A stretch of 62,091 nucleotides of DNA from positions 1 to 62,091 of the forward strand of contig DATKZM010000012.1 in NCBI GenBank assembly GCA_035527975.1, given 5' to 3'. This DNA comes from DATKZM01 sp035527975. Its GTDB lineage: Bacteria; Pseudomonadota; Alphaproteobacteria; JAPULJ01. Positions 41,212-50,719 of this stretch are shown here, in pieces (position 1 is the stretch's first letter; every line of letters begins with the position of its first letter). Both the position numbers and the translations under genes were made by a program. The notes under the pieces are model-generated. The model was not told the origin of the DNA, did not search any database, and worked only from the letters and a program-made list of their open reading frames with translations.

Positions 41212-41981
41212 TTGGCGGTGTTTCGCCGATGGATCGACAAGAGACCGCGCATGGTGAGTTCGCGGTCAAGATGCTGGATCGCCTGGGTTGCCTCGGCAAA
41301 GAGCGGCGCCAGGCCACCGGTTGCCACCACCGTCATCTCCGCGCCGTACTCGGCCTCGATGCGCGCGATCATACCCTCGATCAACGAGACATAGCCCCAG
41401 TAGACGCCCGACTGCATCGCCGGCACGGTGGAACGGCCGATCACTCGGGCCGGCCGTGCCACATCGATGCGCGGCAGCTTGGCGGCGGCCATATGAAGCG
41501 CCTCGAGCGAGAGGTTGATGCCGGGAGCGATCACACCGCCGACATAAGCGCCGTCCGCGTCGACGACGTCGAATGTCGTCGCGGTGCCGAAATCGACAAT
41601 GATCAACGGGCCGCCATACTGTTCGGCCGCGCCCACGGCGTTGACCAGCCGGTCGGCGCCGACCTCCTCGGGATGGTCGACTTTGGCGGCGACGCCCAGA
41701 TCGACATTGTCCTCGCCGATCACCAGCGGCACGCAATTGAAGTAACGCCGGCAGAGCATGCGTAGCGCGTAGAACGCCGCCGGCACGACGTTGGCGATGA
41801 TCGCCTCGTCGATATCGTCGAAGGTGAGATCTTCCAGGCCCATCAGATGAGAAAGCCAGACGGCGTATTCGTCCGCGGTACGGTTGGGATCGGACGAGCT
41901 GCGCCATTCACCGCGCAACGCATCGCCGTCATAGACCGCGAAGACGACGTTGGTATTGCCGCTATCGATCGCCGCCAGCAT
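41208..41981 (-). CDS. coaX: type III pantothenate kinase
   Basis: First step of coenzyme A synthesis. The 257-residue ASKHA-fold kinase has the P-loop MLAAIDSGNTNVVFAVYDG, GADRLVNAVGA in the pantothenate site, VDFGTATTFDVVD with the key Asp, and GGVIAPGINLSLEALHMAAA. Type III enzymes need no coaA gene. It sits between birA (35-base gap) and rnj (4-base overlap), the standard alphaproteobacterial order. Confidence 0.96.
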   Translation of the reverse strand: MLAAIDSGNTNVVFAVYDGDALRGEWRSSSDPNRTADEYAVWLSHLMGLEDLTFDDIDEAIIANVVPAAFYALRMLCRRYFNCVPLVIGEDNVDLGVAAKVDHPEEVGADRLVNAVGAAEQYGGPLIIVDFGTATTFDVVDADGAYVGGVIAPGINLSLEALHMAAAKLPRIDVARPARVIGRSTVPAMQSGVYWGYVSLIEGMIARIEAEYGAEMTVVATGGLAPLFAEATQAIQHLDRELTMRGLLSIHRRNTAK

Positions 41982-42016
41982 CTTACCCCCCTGCCCCGCC
42001 CGTGTTCTGGCCGATT

Positions 42017-42772
42017 TCAGCCGGCGGGGAATATTTCGCCATAGGAAATAGCGCGCGTCTCGCCGGAAGCCAGGCGCAGGATGAGCGCACCGCTTTCGTC
42101 GATGTCTTCGAATGCGCCCTCGAGCGCCGCCTCGCCGCCTCCCACCGTGACCCGGTCGCCCGGCGCGAAGAAGGATTCCTCAAGCCAGAGACGGCGGATC
42201 GGGCCGAAACCCTCGTTATCCCAGCATAGATAGTAGTCGAGGAGGTGGCCCGCGACCATGGGCAGGAATTCCTGCGGCGTCGGACGGTCCCGCGTCTGGC
42301 GCAGATCGGCGGCCGGCCATTGGGCGTCGGGTGGATGGTGGGCCGTATTGACGCCGATACCGATCACCACCCAGTCGAGCCGGCCATCGGCCTTGGTGGC
42401 GGATTCCAACAGAATACCGGCCACTTTGCGACCCTCGAGCAAGACGTCGTTGGGCCATTTGAGCTTGAGCGCTATGCCCGGATCGTCGCAATCGGCGATT
42501 GCGTCCCACAGCGCCACACCGGCGACGAAGCCCAGCTGGACGGCCGTAACGGGCACACAGTCGGGTCGGATGATCACCGACATGTAAAGATTGCCGGCCG
42601 GCGACGACCACGGTTTACCGCGTCGGCCGCGGCCGGCGCTTTGGGTCTCGGCAACCACCAGCGTGCCTTCGCCGGCGCCGTTTGCCGCCAGATCCTTGGC
42701 GACATCGTTGGTGGATGTCACGCGATCGCGCCGCACGAGCGAGTAGAAGTCGGGAATTTCGGTGCTTGTCAT
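42017..42772 (-). CDS. birA: biotin--[acetyl-CoA-carboxylase] ligase (no DNA-binding domain)
   Basis: Attaches biotin to the acetyl-CoA carboxylase carrier protein. The 251-residue protein has VTSTNDVAKDLAANG, the nucleotide/biotin motif GRGRRGKPWSSPAGNLYMS and KWPNDVLLEGRKVAGIL, then a small SH3-like C-terminal domain. It lacks the N-terminal helix-turn-helix of E. coli BirA, so it should not act as a repressor. It follows nuoN by 95 bases, as in many alphaproteobacteria. Confidence 0.95.
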   Translation of the reverse strand: MTSTEIPDFYSLVRRDRVTSTNDVAKDLAANGAGEGTLVVAETQSAGRGRRGKPWSSPAGNLYMSVIIRPDCVPVTAVQLGFVAGVALWDAIADCDDPGIALKLKWPNDVLLEGRKVAGILLESATKADGRLDWVVIGIGVNTAHHPPDAQWPAADLRQTRDRPTPQEFLPMVAGHLLDYYLCWDNEGFGPIRRLWLEESFFAPGDRVTVGGGEAALEGAFEDIDESGALILRLASGETRAISYGEIFPAG

Positions 42773-42867
42773 GGATTAAAAGGCGGTCCCACGTGCCGGC
42801 TGCATGTGCCGGCCAGAAGCGCCGGCCACGGGCGCCCGTCACCGGTGCTGGAGACCGCGCTCAGCCT

Positions 42868-44328
42868 TTAGCCATTGATCAACGCCTGGATCGCGTTCTC
42901 ACTGGCGGCAAGTAGCGGTCCTGGAAAAGCGAAGAAGAAAAGTGTCAGGAGACCGGTGCCGGCCTGGATCGCGGACATGGCGCCGCCGACCGGCTTGTCG
43001 AAGGGCGCGCCGGCTTCGTCGAAATACATCACCTTGACGATGCGGATGTAATAGTAAGCGCCGACCACCGAGGTCAGGACGCCGACGATGGCGAGCACAT
43101 AAAGCCCCGATTCGATCGCGGCCAGGAAGACGTAGAGCTTGCCGAAGAAGCCGGCGAGCGGCGGGATGCCGGCCATCGAGAACATCATAATCGCCAGCAC
43201 GGCCGCCATCATCGGATTGGTGCGCGAAAGCCCGCGCAGATCGTCAATCTCCTCCAGCATGCGGTTACCGCGGCGCATCGACAAGACGACGCAGAACGTA
43301 CCGATGACCATGACCAGATAGATCGTCATGTAGATCAGCACGCCGCGCAGCCCGTCCACCGTGCCGGCGGCAAGGCCGACCAGGGCGTAGCCGATATGGC
43401 CGATCGAGCTGTAGGCGAGCAGTCGCTTGATGTTTGTCTGCGCGATCGCGGCAAAGCTGCCAAGCAGCATCGAGCCGAAGGCGAGGAACCAGATAATCTG
43501 ACCCCAGGCATCGGAGAGATCGCCGAAGGGGCCGATCAAAACCCGTAGGAAGAGCGCCATTGCGGCGAGCTTGGGGGCCGCGGCGAAAAAGGCGGTGACC
43601 GGCGTCGGGGCACCCTCATAGACGTCGGGGGTCCACATATGGAAAGGGAAGGCGGCGATCTTGAAGGAGAGCCCGGCGGCGACGAAGACGATGCCGACGA
43701 CGAGCCCCACCGAAGGCGCGGCGCGGTCGACCGCACCGAAAATCTTGGCGATCTCGGTGAAGTTGGTGGTGCCGGTAAAGCCGTAGATCATCGAGGCGCC
43801 GTAGAGCAGCATCCCCGAGGACAGCGCGCCGAGGACGAAGTATTTGAGCCCAGCCTCGCTCGACCGCACCGAATCGCGGTGAAACGCGGCGACGACGTAA
43901 AGCGCGAGGCTCTGCAACTCAAGACCGACATAAAGCGACATCAGATCGTTGGCCGAGACCATCATCATCATGCCAAGCGTCGCCAGCACGATGAGGACCG
44001 GGAACTCGAAGCGTGCGATGCGCTCGCGCTTGTTGAAGCCGAGCGACATGACGATCGCCAGCGCCGAGCCGGCGAGCACGAGCAGCTTGATGAACACCGC
44101 AAAGGCGTCGGTGATGAACAAGCCGCCGAAGATCGCGGTCTTGACCCCGACCGGCGTGAAAATGACCACGCAGATACCCGCCAGGACGAGCGTCAGCACG
44201 CTGAGGCTCGAGACGGTGCTGGTGCCCTTGTCGCCCTTGAACACGCCGATCATCAGCAGCGCCATCGCCGCAACCGCGAGGAAGATCTCGGGCAGGGCCG
44301 GCTGGATGTTTCCGAGTGTCTGGGTCAT
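42868..44328 (-). CDS. nuoN: NADH-quinone oxidoreductase subunit N
   Basis: Antiporter-like proton-pumping subunit of complex I in the inner membrane. About 486 residues with some 14 hydrophobic helices; the discontinuous-helix segments and key Lys/Glu region are visible in LYVGLELQSLALYV and FKIAAFPFHMWTPDVYEGAP. ATG 44328 follows nuoM by 10 bases; the longer frame to 44373 overlaps nuoM. Last gene of the 14-gene nuo operon. Confidence 0.96.
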   Translation of the reverse strand: MTQTLGNIQPALPEIFLAVAAMALLMIGVFKGDKGTSTVSSLSVLTLVLAGICVVIFTPVGVKTAIFGGLFITDAFAVFIKLLVLAGSALAIVMSLGFNKRERIARFEFPVLIVLATLGMMMMVSANDLMSLYVGLELQSLALYVVAAFHRDSVRSSEAGLKYFVLGALSSGMLLYGASMIYGFTGTTNFTEIAKIFGAVDRAAPSVGLVVGIVFVAAGLSFKIAAFPFHMWTPDVYEGAPTPVTAFFAAAPKLAAMALFLRVLIGPFGDLSDAWGQIIWFLAFGSMLLGSFAAIAQTNIKRLLAYSSIGHIGYALVGLAAGTVDGLRGVLIYMTIYLVMVIGTFCVVLSMRRGNRMLEEIDDLRGLSRTNPMMAAVLAIMMFSMAGIPPLAGFFGKLYVFLAAIESGLYVLAIVGVLTSVVGAYYYIRIVKVMYFDEAGAPFDKPVGGAMSAIQAGTGLLTLFFFAFPGPLLAASENAIQALING

Positions 44329-44338
44329 CGCCCGCGCC

Positions 44339-45934
44339 CTACTTTGCGCCTGAGGAAATTTTGGGAGCGGCAAGCGTGAGCGCCGTCTTCTTCGGCGCCT
44401 GCCTGGCGATTGCCGCCTGGTAGTTGGTGACGAGGTTCGCCACCGATTTGTCGATCGGCTTGAGGAAGCTCGAAGGATAGATGCCCATCCACAGCACCAG
44501 GATGATCAGCGGCGCGAAGACCAGTTTTTCGCGCAGGCTGAGATCGAGAATGTCCTGGAGGTGGGGTTTCTCCAGCTTGCCGAAGACGACCCGCCGGTAA
44601 AGATAGAGCATATAGGCCGCGCCCAGGATCAGGCCCGTCGCGGCGAACGCGGCAACCCAGGTATTGGCTTTGAAGGCGCCGATAAGAACCAGGAACTCGC
44701 CGACGAAGCCGCTCGTGCCCGGCAGGCCTATCGAGGCCAGCATGAACAGCATGAAGACGCCGGCATAGACCGGCATCCGGTTCACCAGCCCGCCATAGTG
44801 GTCGATCTCGCGGCTGTGCTGACGGTCGTAGATCACACCGACCAGGAGAAATAGCGCGGCCGAGACGACGCCGTGGCTCAGCATCTGGAAGATCGCGCCT
44901 TGCACGCCCTGCACGGTGGCGGTGAAGATGCCGATGGTCACGAAGCCCATATGCGCGACCGAGGAATAGGCGATCAGCTTCTTCATGTCCTCCTGTGCAA
45001 GCGCCACCAGCGAGGTGTAGATCACTGCGATCGCCGAAAGGCTGTAGACGAGCGGCGTGAAGAACTCCGAGGCGTCCGGGAACATCGGCAACGAGAAGCG
45101 CAGGAAGCCGTAGCCGCCCATTTTCAGCAGCACGCCGGCGAGGATGACCGAGCCCGCGGTCGGCGCCTCGACATGGGCATCGGGCAGCCAGGTGTGGACC
45201 GGCCACATCGGCACCTTGATGGCGAAGGATGCAAAGAAGGCGAGCCAGACCCAGCGTTGGAATTCAGGATCGAACCCGTGGGTCTTGGCGAATTCGATGA
45301 TGGCCGGAATGTCGGTGGTGCCCGAACCCTTGCCGAACTGCCCCGAGGCGGCGGTCGCGTAGTAGATCGCGAAAATCGCCAGCAGCATCAACACCGAACC
45401 CGTCAGCGTGTAGAGGAAGAACTTGAAGGCCGAATAGACCCGGCGCTTGCCGCCCCAGATACCGATGATGAGGAACATCGGGATCAGCACACCCTCGAAG
45501 AAAATGTAGAAGGTGACGAGATCGAGCGCGCAGAAGGTCCCGATCATGAAGGTTTCCAGGACCAGGAAGGCGATCATGTATTCGCGCACGCGGTCCTGGA
45601 TGGCGCGCCAGCTGGCGAGCACGCAGATCGGCGTCAGCAGCGTTGCGAGCAGCACGAAGAAGATCGAGATGCCGTCGACGCCGACGTGATAGGTCAGCTT
45701 GTAGCCGCCGGGCAGCTCGAACCAGCCGACCCGCTCCTGGAACTGGAAGCCGGCCGCGCTCTCATCGAAGTTGAACCACAGGAAAAGCGAGAGAGCGAAG
45801 ACGACCAGTGAGGTGAAAAGCGTGAAATTACGCGCGTTGCGGGCGACCTCGGTCTCGTTGCCGCGCACGAAAATGAGGAACAGCGCCCCCACCAGCGGCA
45901 GGAACCAAAGCAGAAAAAGGATCGGGAAAGACAT
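44339..45934 (-). CDS. nuoM: NADH-quinone oxidoreductase subunit M
   Basis: Antiporter-like proton-pumping subunit. The 531-residue protein has about 14 membrane helices; conserved proton-channel segments include ALDLVTFYIFFEGVLIPMF with the key Glu, FFASFAIKVPMWPVHTWLPD with the key Lys and YSSVAHMGFVTIGIF. The start MSFPILFLLWFLPLVGA is the usual one. Ten bases separate it from nuoL and from nuoN. Confidence 0.97.
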   Translation of the reverse strand: MSFPILFLLWFLPLVGALFLIFVRGNETEVARNARNFTLFTSLVVFALSLFLWFNFDESAAGFQFQERVGWFELPGGYKLTYHVGVDGISIFFVLLATLLTPICVLASWRAIQDRVREYMIAFLVLETFMIGTFCALDLVTFYIFFEGVLIPMFLIIGIWGGKRRVYSAFKFFLYTLTGSVLMLLAIFAIYYATAASGQFGKGSGTTDIPAIIEFAKTHGFDPEFQRWVWLAFFASFAIKVPMWPVHTWLPDAHVEAPTAGSVILAGVLLKMGGYGFLRFSLPMFPDASEFFTPLVYSLSAIAVIYTSLVALAQEDMKKLIAYSSVAHMGFVTIGIFTATVQGVQGAIFQMLSHGVVSAALFLLVGVIYDRQHSREIDHYGGLVNRMPVYAGVFMLFMLASIGLPGTSGFVGEFLVLIGAFKANTWVAAFAATGLILGAAYMLYLYRRVVFGKLEKPHLQDILDLSLREKLVFAPLIILVLWMGIYPSSFLKPIDKSVANLVTNYQAAIARQAPKKTALTLAAPKISSGAK

Positions 45935-45944
45935 GCGAGCCGTC

Positions 45945-47897
45945 CTACCCTGCGATCACTAAGACGTAGAGCGTCACGAAGGCGGCGACGCCAATCAGGA
46001 TCGAGAAGGCGTAGTGATAGAGGTAGCCGGTCTGGAGCGCGCTTGCCCGTTTGGCGATATTCTGGGCGGCCGCCGCTATCCCATCGGGCCCGACCCCGTC
46101 GATGAACGCGCCGTCGCCCGACTTCCACAAGCCGCGGCCGAGATAGAAGGCCGGCTTTACGAAGATCGCGTCATAGAGCTCGTCGAAATACCACTTGTTG
46201 AGCAGAAACTGGTAGAGCCCACGCATCTTGTAGGCGAGGAAGACCGGGATCATCCGTAAGTATGCGTAGGCGATATAAGCGCAGGCAATGCCCGCCAACG
46301 CCACGATCAACGGCAGCCATTTGACCCACGGAGCAACGTGGTGGGCGGCCTCGATGATCTTTTCCATCCGCGCCATCTCAAAGCCTGCCCGTTTGAAGAC
46401 CTCGACCCCGTGCCCGGTGAAGAGATCCTGCCCGAGGAAGCCGGCGATCACCGCGCCGACCGCCAGCAGGATGAGCGGTCCGGTCATCACGAAGGGCGAT
46501 TCGTGGACATGGCTCATGACCTGGTCCGAGGCGCGCGGCTTGCCGTGGAAGGTCATCAGGATCAGCCGCCAGGAATAGAGCGCTGTGAGGAAAGCCGCGG
46601 CGATGCCGAGCCAATATGCAACCATGCCGATACCCGAATGGGCCCCGAAGGCCGCTTCCAGGATCGCGTCCTTGGAATGGAAGCCGGCAAATCCAATGAG
46701 CCCCGGAATGCCGATCCCCGCGAGCGCCAATGAGCCGATCCACATGAGCGCGTAGGTCAGCGGCATCTTGCGCCAGATCCCACCCATCCTGCGCATATCC
46801 TGTTCGTCCGACATGCCATGGATCACCGAGCCCGAACCCAGGAACAAGAGCGCCTTGAAGAAGGCGTGGGTCATCAGATGGAAGATGGCGATCGAATAGG
46901 CGCCGATGCCGGCGGCAAAGAACATGTAGCCGAGCTGCGAGCACGTCGAATAGGCGATCACGCGTTTGATATCGGTCTGACAAAGTCCGACGGTCGCCGC
47001 GAAGAAGGCCGTTGAAGCCCCGACAAGCGTCACAATGAAGAGCGCGGTCGGCGCGGCCTCGAAAAGCGGTGACATCCGGCAGACCATGAACACGCCCGCC
47101 GTCACCATGGTCGCGGCGTGGATGAGGGCGGAGACCGGGGTTGGGCCTTCCATCGCATCGGGCAACCAGGTGTGGAGGAAGATCTGCGCCGATTTCCCCA
47201 TCGCGCCGATGAACAGCAGGATGGCGATCGCCGTCAGTGCATGGACCTCCATGCTGAGAAACTGGAAGGTGGTTTCTTTCTTGCTCGCGACGGCGGCGAA
47301 GATGTCTTCGAAGCCGACCGTGTCGAAGACCAGGAAAATGCCGAATATGCCCAGCGCGAAGCCGAAATCGCCAACCCGGTTGACGACGAAAGCCTTGATC
47401 GCCGCCGCGTTTGCCGAGGGCTTGTGGTACCAGAAGCCGATCAGGAGGTAGGAGCAGAGGCCAACGCCCTCCCAACCGAAGAAGAGCTGGACGAGATTGT
47501 CGGCCGAAACCAGCATCAGCATCGAGAAGGTGAACAGGCTCAAATAGGCAAAGAAACGCGGCCGGTGCGGGTCGTGCGACATGTAGCCGATCGAATAGAT
47601 GTGGATGATCGCGGAGACCACCGACACCGTGAACACCATGATCGCCGAGAGCGGGTCGAATTTGAGCGCCCAGGAAAAGGCCAGCGTGCCCGACTGGATC
47701 CAGGTGAATATCTCGACCGTGTTGTTGCGCGCCTCTGCTGCCAGCACGACCTCGTAGAAGATCACGCATGCCAGTATCGCGGAGATCACCATGGCGCCGC
47801 AGGTGACGGCCATCGACCAGCGTGCGCCCAGTGCACGGCCGAAGAGGCCAGCGATGACGGCGCCCAGAAGCGGCAGGAAAATCGCGGCTGCGTACAT
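45945..47897 (-). CDS. nuoL: NADH-quinone oxidoreductase subunit L
   Basis: Distal proton-pumping subunit with the long lateral helix. The 650-residue protein has about 16 membrane helices. Proton-path motifs include LVQLFFGWEGVGLCSYLLIG (Glu), MGKSAQIFLHTWLPDAMEGP (Lys) and YSTCSQLGYMFFAAG. Its C-terminal half has the amphipathic helix region and a final anchor (FSILIGVAAFVTLYVLVI). Nine bases follow nuoK. Confidence 0.97.
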   Translation of the reverse strand: MYAAAIFLPLLGAVIAGLFGRALGARWSMAVTCGAMVISAILACVIFYEVVLAAEARNNTVEIFTWIQSGTLAFSWALKFDPLSAIMVFTVSVVSAIIHIYSIGYMSHDPHRPRFFAYLSLFTFSMLMLVSADNLVQLFFGWEGVGLCSYLLIGFWYHKPSANAAAIKAFVVNRVGDFGFALGIFGIFLVFDTVGFEDIFAAVASKKETTFQFLSMEVHALTAIAILLFIGAMGKSAQIFLHTWLPDAMEGPTPVSALIHAATMVTAGVFMVCRMSPLFEAAPTALFIVTLVGASTAFFAATVGLCQTDIKRVIAYSTCSQLGYMFFAAGIGAYSIAIFHLMTHAFFKALLFLGSGSVIHGMSDEQDMRRMGGIWRKMPLTYALMWIGSLALAGIGIPGLIGFAGFHSKDAILEAAFGAHSGIGMVAYWLGIAAAFLTALYSWRLILMTFHGKPRASDQVMSHVHESPFVMTGPLILLAVGAVIAGFLGQDLFTGHGVEVFKRAGFEMARMEKIIEAAHHVAPWVKWLPLIVALAGIACAYIAYAYLRMIPVFLAYKMRGLYQFLLNKWYFDELYDAIFVKPAFYLGRGLWKSGDGAFIDGVGPDGIAAAAQNIAKRASALQTGYLYHYAFSILIGVAAFVTLYVLVIAG

Positions 47898-47906
47898 GGC
47901 CCCCCG

Positions 47907-48218
47907 CTAGCCCTTCATCACATTCACGTCTTCGACCTCGATCGAGCCGCGGTTGCGGAAATAGACGACCAGGATCGCAAGCCCGATCGCGGCCTCGGCC
48001 GCGGCGACGGTGAGCACGAACATGGCGAAGATCTGGCCGACCAGATCCTTCAGCGCCCACGAAAAGGCGACCAGGTTGATGTTGACCGCGAGCAGCATCA
48101 GCTCGACCGACATCAGAATGACGATGACGTTCTTGCGGTTGAGGAAGATACCGAAGATGCCGATCGTGAAAACGATCGCCGCGAGGGTCAGGTAATGGGT
48201 GAGGCCGATCTCGAACAT
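47907..48218 (-). CDS. nuoK: NADH-quinone oxidoreductase subunit K
   Basis: The 103-residue three-helix membrane subunit. Conserved Glu residues of the proton path are in MSVELMLLAVNINLVAF and AAEAAIGLAILVVYFR, in the expected order and spacing. It is separated from nuoJ upstream by 142 bases carrying a dispersed inverted repeat, whereas most other nuo junctions are under 30 bases. Confidence 0.97.
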   Translation of the reverse strand: MFEIGLTHYLTLAAIVFTIGIFGIFLNRKNVIVILMSVELMLLAVNINLVAFSWALKDLVGQIFAMFVLTVAAAEAAIGLAILVVYFRNRGSIEVEDVNVMKG

Positions 48219-48245
48219 GGTGGCTACGTCCCCGCCCTGAAGCTG

Positions 48246-48332
48246 TCACGCTTCGACAAGCTCAGCATGAGGAACATTGATTTGGTTGACCTGCCCAAAG
48301 CCTCATCCTGAGCCTGTCGAAGGGTGAGGCGC
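48246..48332. repeat. dispersed inverted repeat, family 1, copy 3 (nuoJ-nuoK gap)
   Basis: Left arm ACGCTTCGACAAGCTCAGCA and right arm CCTCATCCTGAGCCTGTCGA face each other across roughly 25-30 bases. It fills most of the 142-base gap between nuoJ and nuoK. Confidence 0.85.
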
Positions 48333-48360
48333 CTTCGCCGCGTCGCTCGCATGGCCATCG

Positions 48361-48972
48361 TCAGACCCCGCTCCGCGTGGGCACTTTTTTGAGCTCCACT
48401 GTGTCCTCGACCCTGCGCGAGACCTGGTCGCTGATCTTCTGCCGGCGTACCCCCGGACGGGACCTCAGAGTGAGGACGATGGCGCCGATCATGGCGACCA
48501 ACAGCACCATGCCGGCAGCCTGAAAGAGATAGATGTAGCGGGTATAGATCAGCGTCCCGATCTGCTCGGTGTTGGAGAGCCCCCCCAACTTGGCCTGCGG
48601 CGCGCCCAGAGTGCCTGCCTCGGGCGCTGCCGCCCAGGTCGCGACGACCAGCACCAGCTCGACCAGCAGGATCAATCCGATGAGGCCGCCAATCGGCAAA
48701 TATTGAAGAAAACCAGAGCGCAATTCTACAAAGTTGATGTCAAGCATCATGACAACAAAGAGGAACAACACCGCCACCGCCCCGACATAGACGATGACCA
48801 GGATCATCGCGATGAACTCGGCGCCCATGAGGACGAAAAGTCCGGCGGCGCTGAAAAAGGAGAGAATGAGGAACAGCACCGAATGCACGGGGTTGCGGGC
48901 GCCGACGACCAAGACCGCGGCCGCGATCAGCACCACGGCGAAGAGATAGAAGGCGAGCGCCTGGATGATCAT
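48361..48972 (-). CDS. nuoJ: NADH-quinone oxidoreductase subunit J
   Basis: A 203-residue, five-helix membrane subunit. The third helix carries the flexible region seen in complex I (LVIVYVGAVAVLFLFVVMML) next to the Q-site coupling chain. A polar, basic C-terminal tail of about 35 residues follows the last helix. It is bracketed by two repeat-bearing gaps, 142 bases to nuoK and 204 bases to nuoI. Confidence 0.95.
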   Translation of the reverse strand: MIIQALAFYLFAVVLIAAAVLVVGARNPVHSVLFLILSFFSAAGLFVLMGAEFIAMILVIVYVGAVAVLFLFVVMMLDINFVELRSGFLQYLPIGGLIGLILLVELVLVVATWAAAPEAGTLGAPQAKLGGLSNTEQIGTLIYTRYIYLFQAAGMVLLVAMIGAIVLTLRSRPGVRRQKISDQVSRRVEDTVELKKVPTRSGV

Positions 48973-49007
48973 GGGCGCGCCCTCGTGCTCGTCGGTGCGG
49001 CAGCCCG

Positions 49008-49095
49008 CCCTCGTGCTTCGACAAGCTCAGCATGAGCGCTGTGGGTTGTGGTGATCCAGTCAATAGCCTCATCCTGGGCTTGTCGAAGGACGCGG
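49008..49095. repeat. dispersed inverted repeat, family 1, copy 4 (nuoI-nuoJ gap)
   Basis: Left arm CCCTCGTGCTTCGACAAGCT and right arm CCTCATCCTGGGCTTGTCGA face each other across about 30 bases. A shorter partial arm (CCCTCGTGCTCGTCGG) lies just left at about 48980. It sits in the 204-base gap between nuoI and nuoJ. Confidence 0.85.
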
Positions 49096-49176
49096 CGTTC
49101 GTGCCACAGGCACGCACTGCTTGGCCGTATTGTCTGATTCCGCTGCATTCCCTGATCCCCCCGTCCTGCCATCGCT

Positions 49177-49665
49177 CTAGCGGTAGGGCGCGTCGGCGGC
49201 GAGATTGGCGGCGATCTCGGTTTCCCAGCGGTCGCCGTTTTCGAGCAGCTTGGCCTTGTCGTACATCAGCTCCTCGCGGGTCTCGGTCGCAAATTCGAAA
49301 TTGGGCCCCTCCACGATGGCATCGACCGGGCAGGATTCCTCGCAAAAGCCGCAATAGATGCATTTGGTCATGTCGATGTCGTAGCGCGTGGTGCGGCGCT
49401 GGCCGTCGGCGCGCGGCTCGGCCTCGATGGTGATGGCCTGGGCCGGACAGATCGCCTCGCAAAGCTTGCAGGCGATGCAGCGCTCTTCGCCGCTCGGATA
49501 GCGGCGCAGCGCATGCTCGCCGCGAAAACGCGGGCTAAGCGGTCCCTTCTCGTAGGGGTAGTTCACCGTCACCTTGGGCTTGAAGAAGTATTTGAGCGTC
49601 AGCCACATGCCCGAGGCGAGCTCGGCCAAAAGTATGCTGCGGGCGCTGCGGTCGAATGCTGCCAT
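49177..49665 (-). CDS. nuoI: NADH-quinone oxidoreductase subunit I
   Basis: A 162-residue hydrophilic subunit of the peripheral arm. It binds two 4Fe-4S clusters through CIACKLCEAICPAQAI and CIYCGFCEESCPVDAI, passing electrons to the N2 cluster of NuoB. The N-terminal amphipathic region (MWLTLKYFFKPKVTVNYPYE) contacts the membrane arm. Motifs and length are intact. Confidence 0.97.
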   Translation of the reverse strand: MAAFDRSARSILLAELASGMWLTLKYFFKPKVTVNYPYEKGPLSPRFRGEHALRRYPSGEERCIACKLCEAICPAQAITIEAEPRADGQRRTTRYDIDMTKCIYCGFCEESCPVDAIVEGPNFEFATETREELMYDKAKLLENGDRWETEIAANLAADAPYR

Positions 49666-49686
49666 GACGCGTGCTCCTTGCCCCGC

Positions 49687-50709
49687 CTACTTGCCCGGAA
49701 CCCAGCCGGTCGCCATCAGCACGCCACCGACAATGACCACGGCGGCGAGCGAGACCGGCAGGAAGACCTTCCAGCCAAGGCGCATGAGCTGGTCGTAGCG
49801 GTAGCGCGGGAAGGTCGCACGCACCCATAGGAAAACGAAGAGGCAAAACGTGATCTTGAGCGCGAACCAGATCGGGCCCGGGATCCAGGTGAGCCACGAG
49901 ACCTCCAGGGGCGCCAACCAGCCGCCGAGGAAGAGGATCGTGATCATCGCGCTCATAACGATCATGTTGATGTATTCGCCGAGGAAGAAGAGCGCGAAGG
50001 GAAAGGCCGAATACTCAACGTTGTAGCCGGAGACGAGTTCGGCTTCGGCCTCGGCCAGATCGAAGGGCGCGCGGTTGGTCTCGGCGAGCGCGGAAATGAA
50101 AAAGATCACGAACATCGGCAGCAGCGGCAGCCAGAACCAGTTCCAGAACCCGCCCGACTGCGCCATCACGATCTTGGAGAGGTTGAGCGAGCCCACGCAC
50201 ATGAGCACGGTGATGATGACGAAGCCGATCGCGACCTCATAGGAGACCATCTGCGCCGCCGAGCGTAGCGCGCCCAGGAAAGCGTATTTCGAGTTCGAGG
50301 CCCAACCCGCCATGATGATGCCGTAGACCCCGAGCGAGGAAATCGCAAAGAGGTAAAGGATGCCGACATTGATGTCGGCGAGCACCCAACCGGCGTCGAA
50401 GGGGATCACCGCCCAGGCCATGAGGCTGAGCGAGAACGTGACCATCGGCGCGGCGATGAAGACGCCGGGATTGGCGCCCGACGGGATCACGGTTTCCTTG
50501 AAGAGCAGCTTGATGCCGTCGGCGAAGGGCTGCAGCAGGCCGAACCAGCCCACCACGTTGGGCCCTTTGCGGAGCTGCATCGCCGCGATGACCTTGCGCT
50601 CCATATAAGTGAGATAGGCCATCGCGATCAGCAACGGCACGATGATGGCAAAGATCTTCAGCACGATGAGGATCGCAGGCCAAGCCCAGTTGATCCAGAA
50701 GGCTTCCAT
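49687..50709 (-). CDS. nuoH: NADH-quinone oxidoreductase subunit H
   Basis: Membrane subunit forming the quinone entry site and proton E-channel. The 340-residue protein has eight membrane helices; conserved pieces are AMAYLTYMERKVIAAMQLRK, GPNVVGWFGLLQPFADGIKL and ETNRAPFDLAEAEAELVSGY with the acidic loop. The end FPRYRYDQLMRLGWKVFLP is typical. Ten bases downstream of nuoG. Confidence 0.97.
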   Translation of the reverse strand: MEAFWINWAWPAILIVLKIFAIIVPLLIAMAYLTYMERKVIAAMQLRKGPNVVGWFGLLQPFADGIKLLFKETVIPSGANPGVFIAAPMVTFSLSLMAWAVIPFDAGWVLADINVGILYLFAISSLGVYGIIMAGWASNSKYAFLGALRSAAQMVSYEVAIGFVIITVLMCVGSLNLSKIVMAQSGGFWNWFWLPLLPMFVIFFISALAETNRAPFDLAEAEAELVSGYNVEYSAFPFALFFLGEYINMIVMSAMITILFLGGWLAPLEVSWLTWIPGPIWFALKITFCLFVFLWVRATFPRYRYDQLMRLGWKVFLPVSLAAVVIVGGVLMATGWVPGK

Positions 50710-50719
50710 CGCCCCTGCC

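Noticed and set aside
47118..48311. 397-codon plus-strand frame opposite nuoL/nuoK
   Set aside because: Shadow frame dominated by charged residues; nuoL and nuoK on the other strand are unambiguous.
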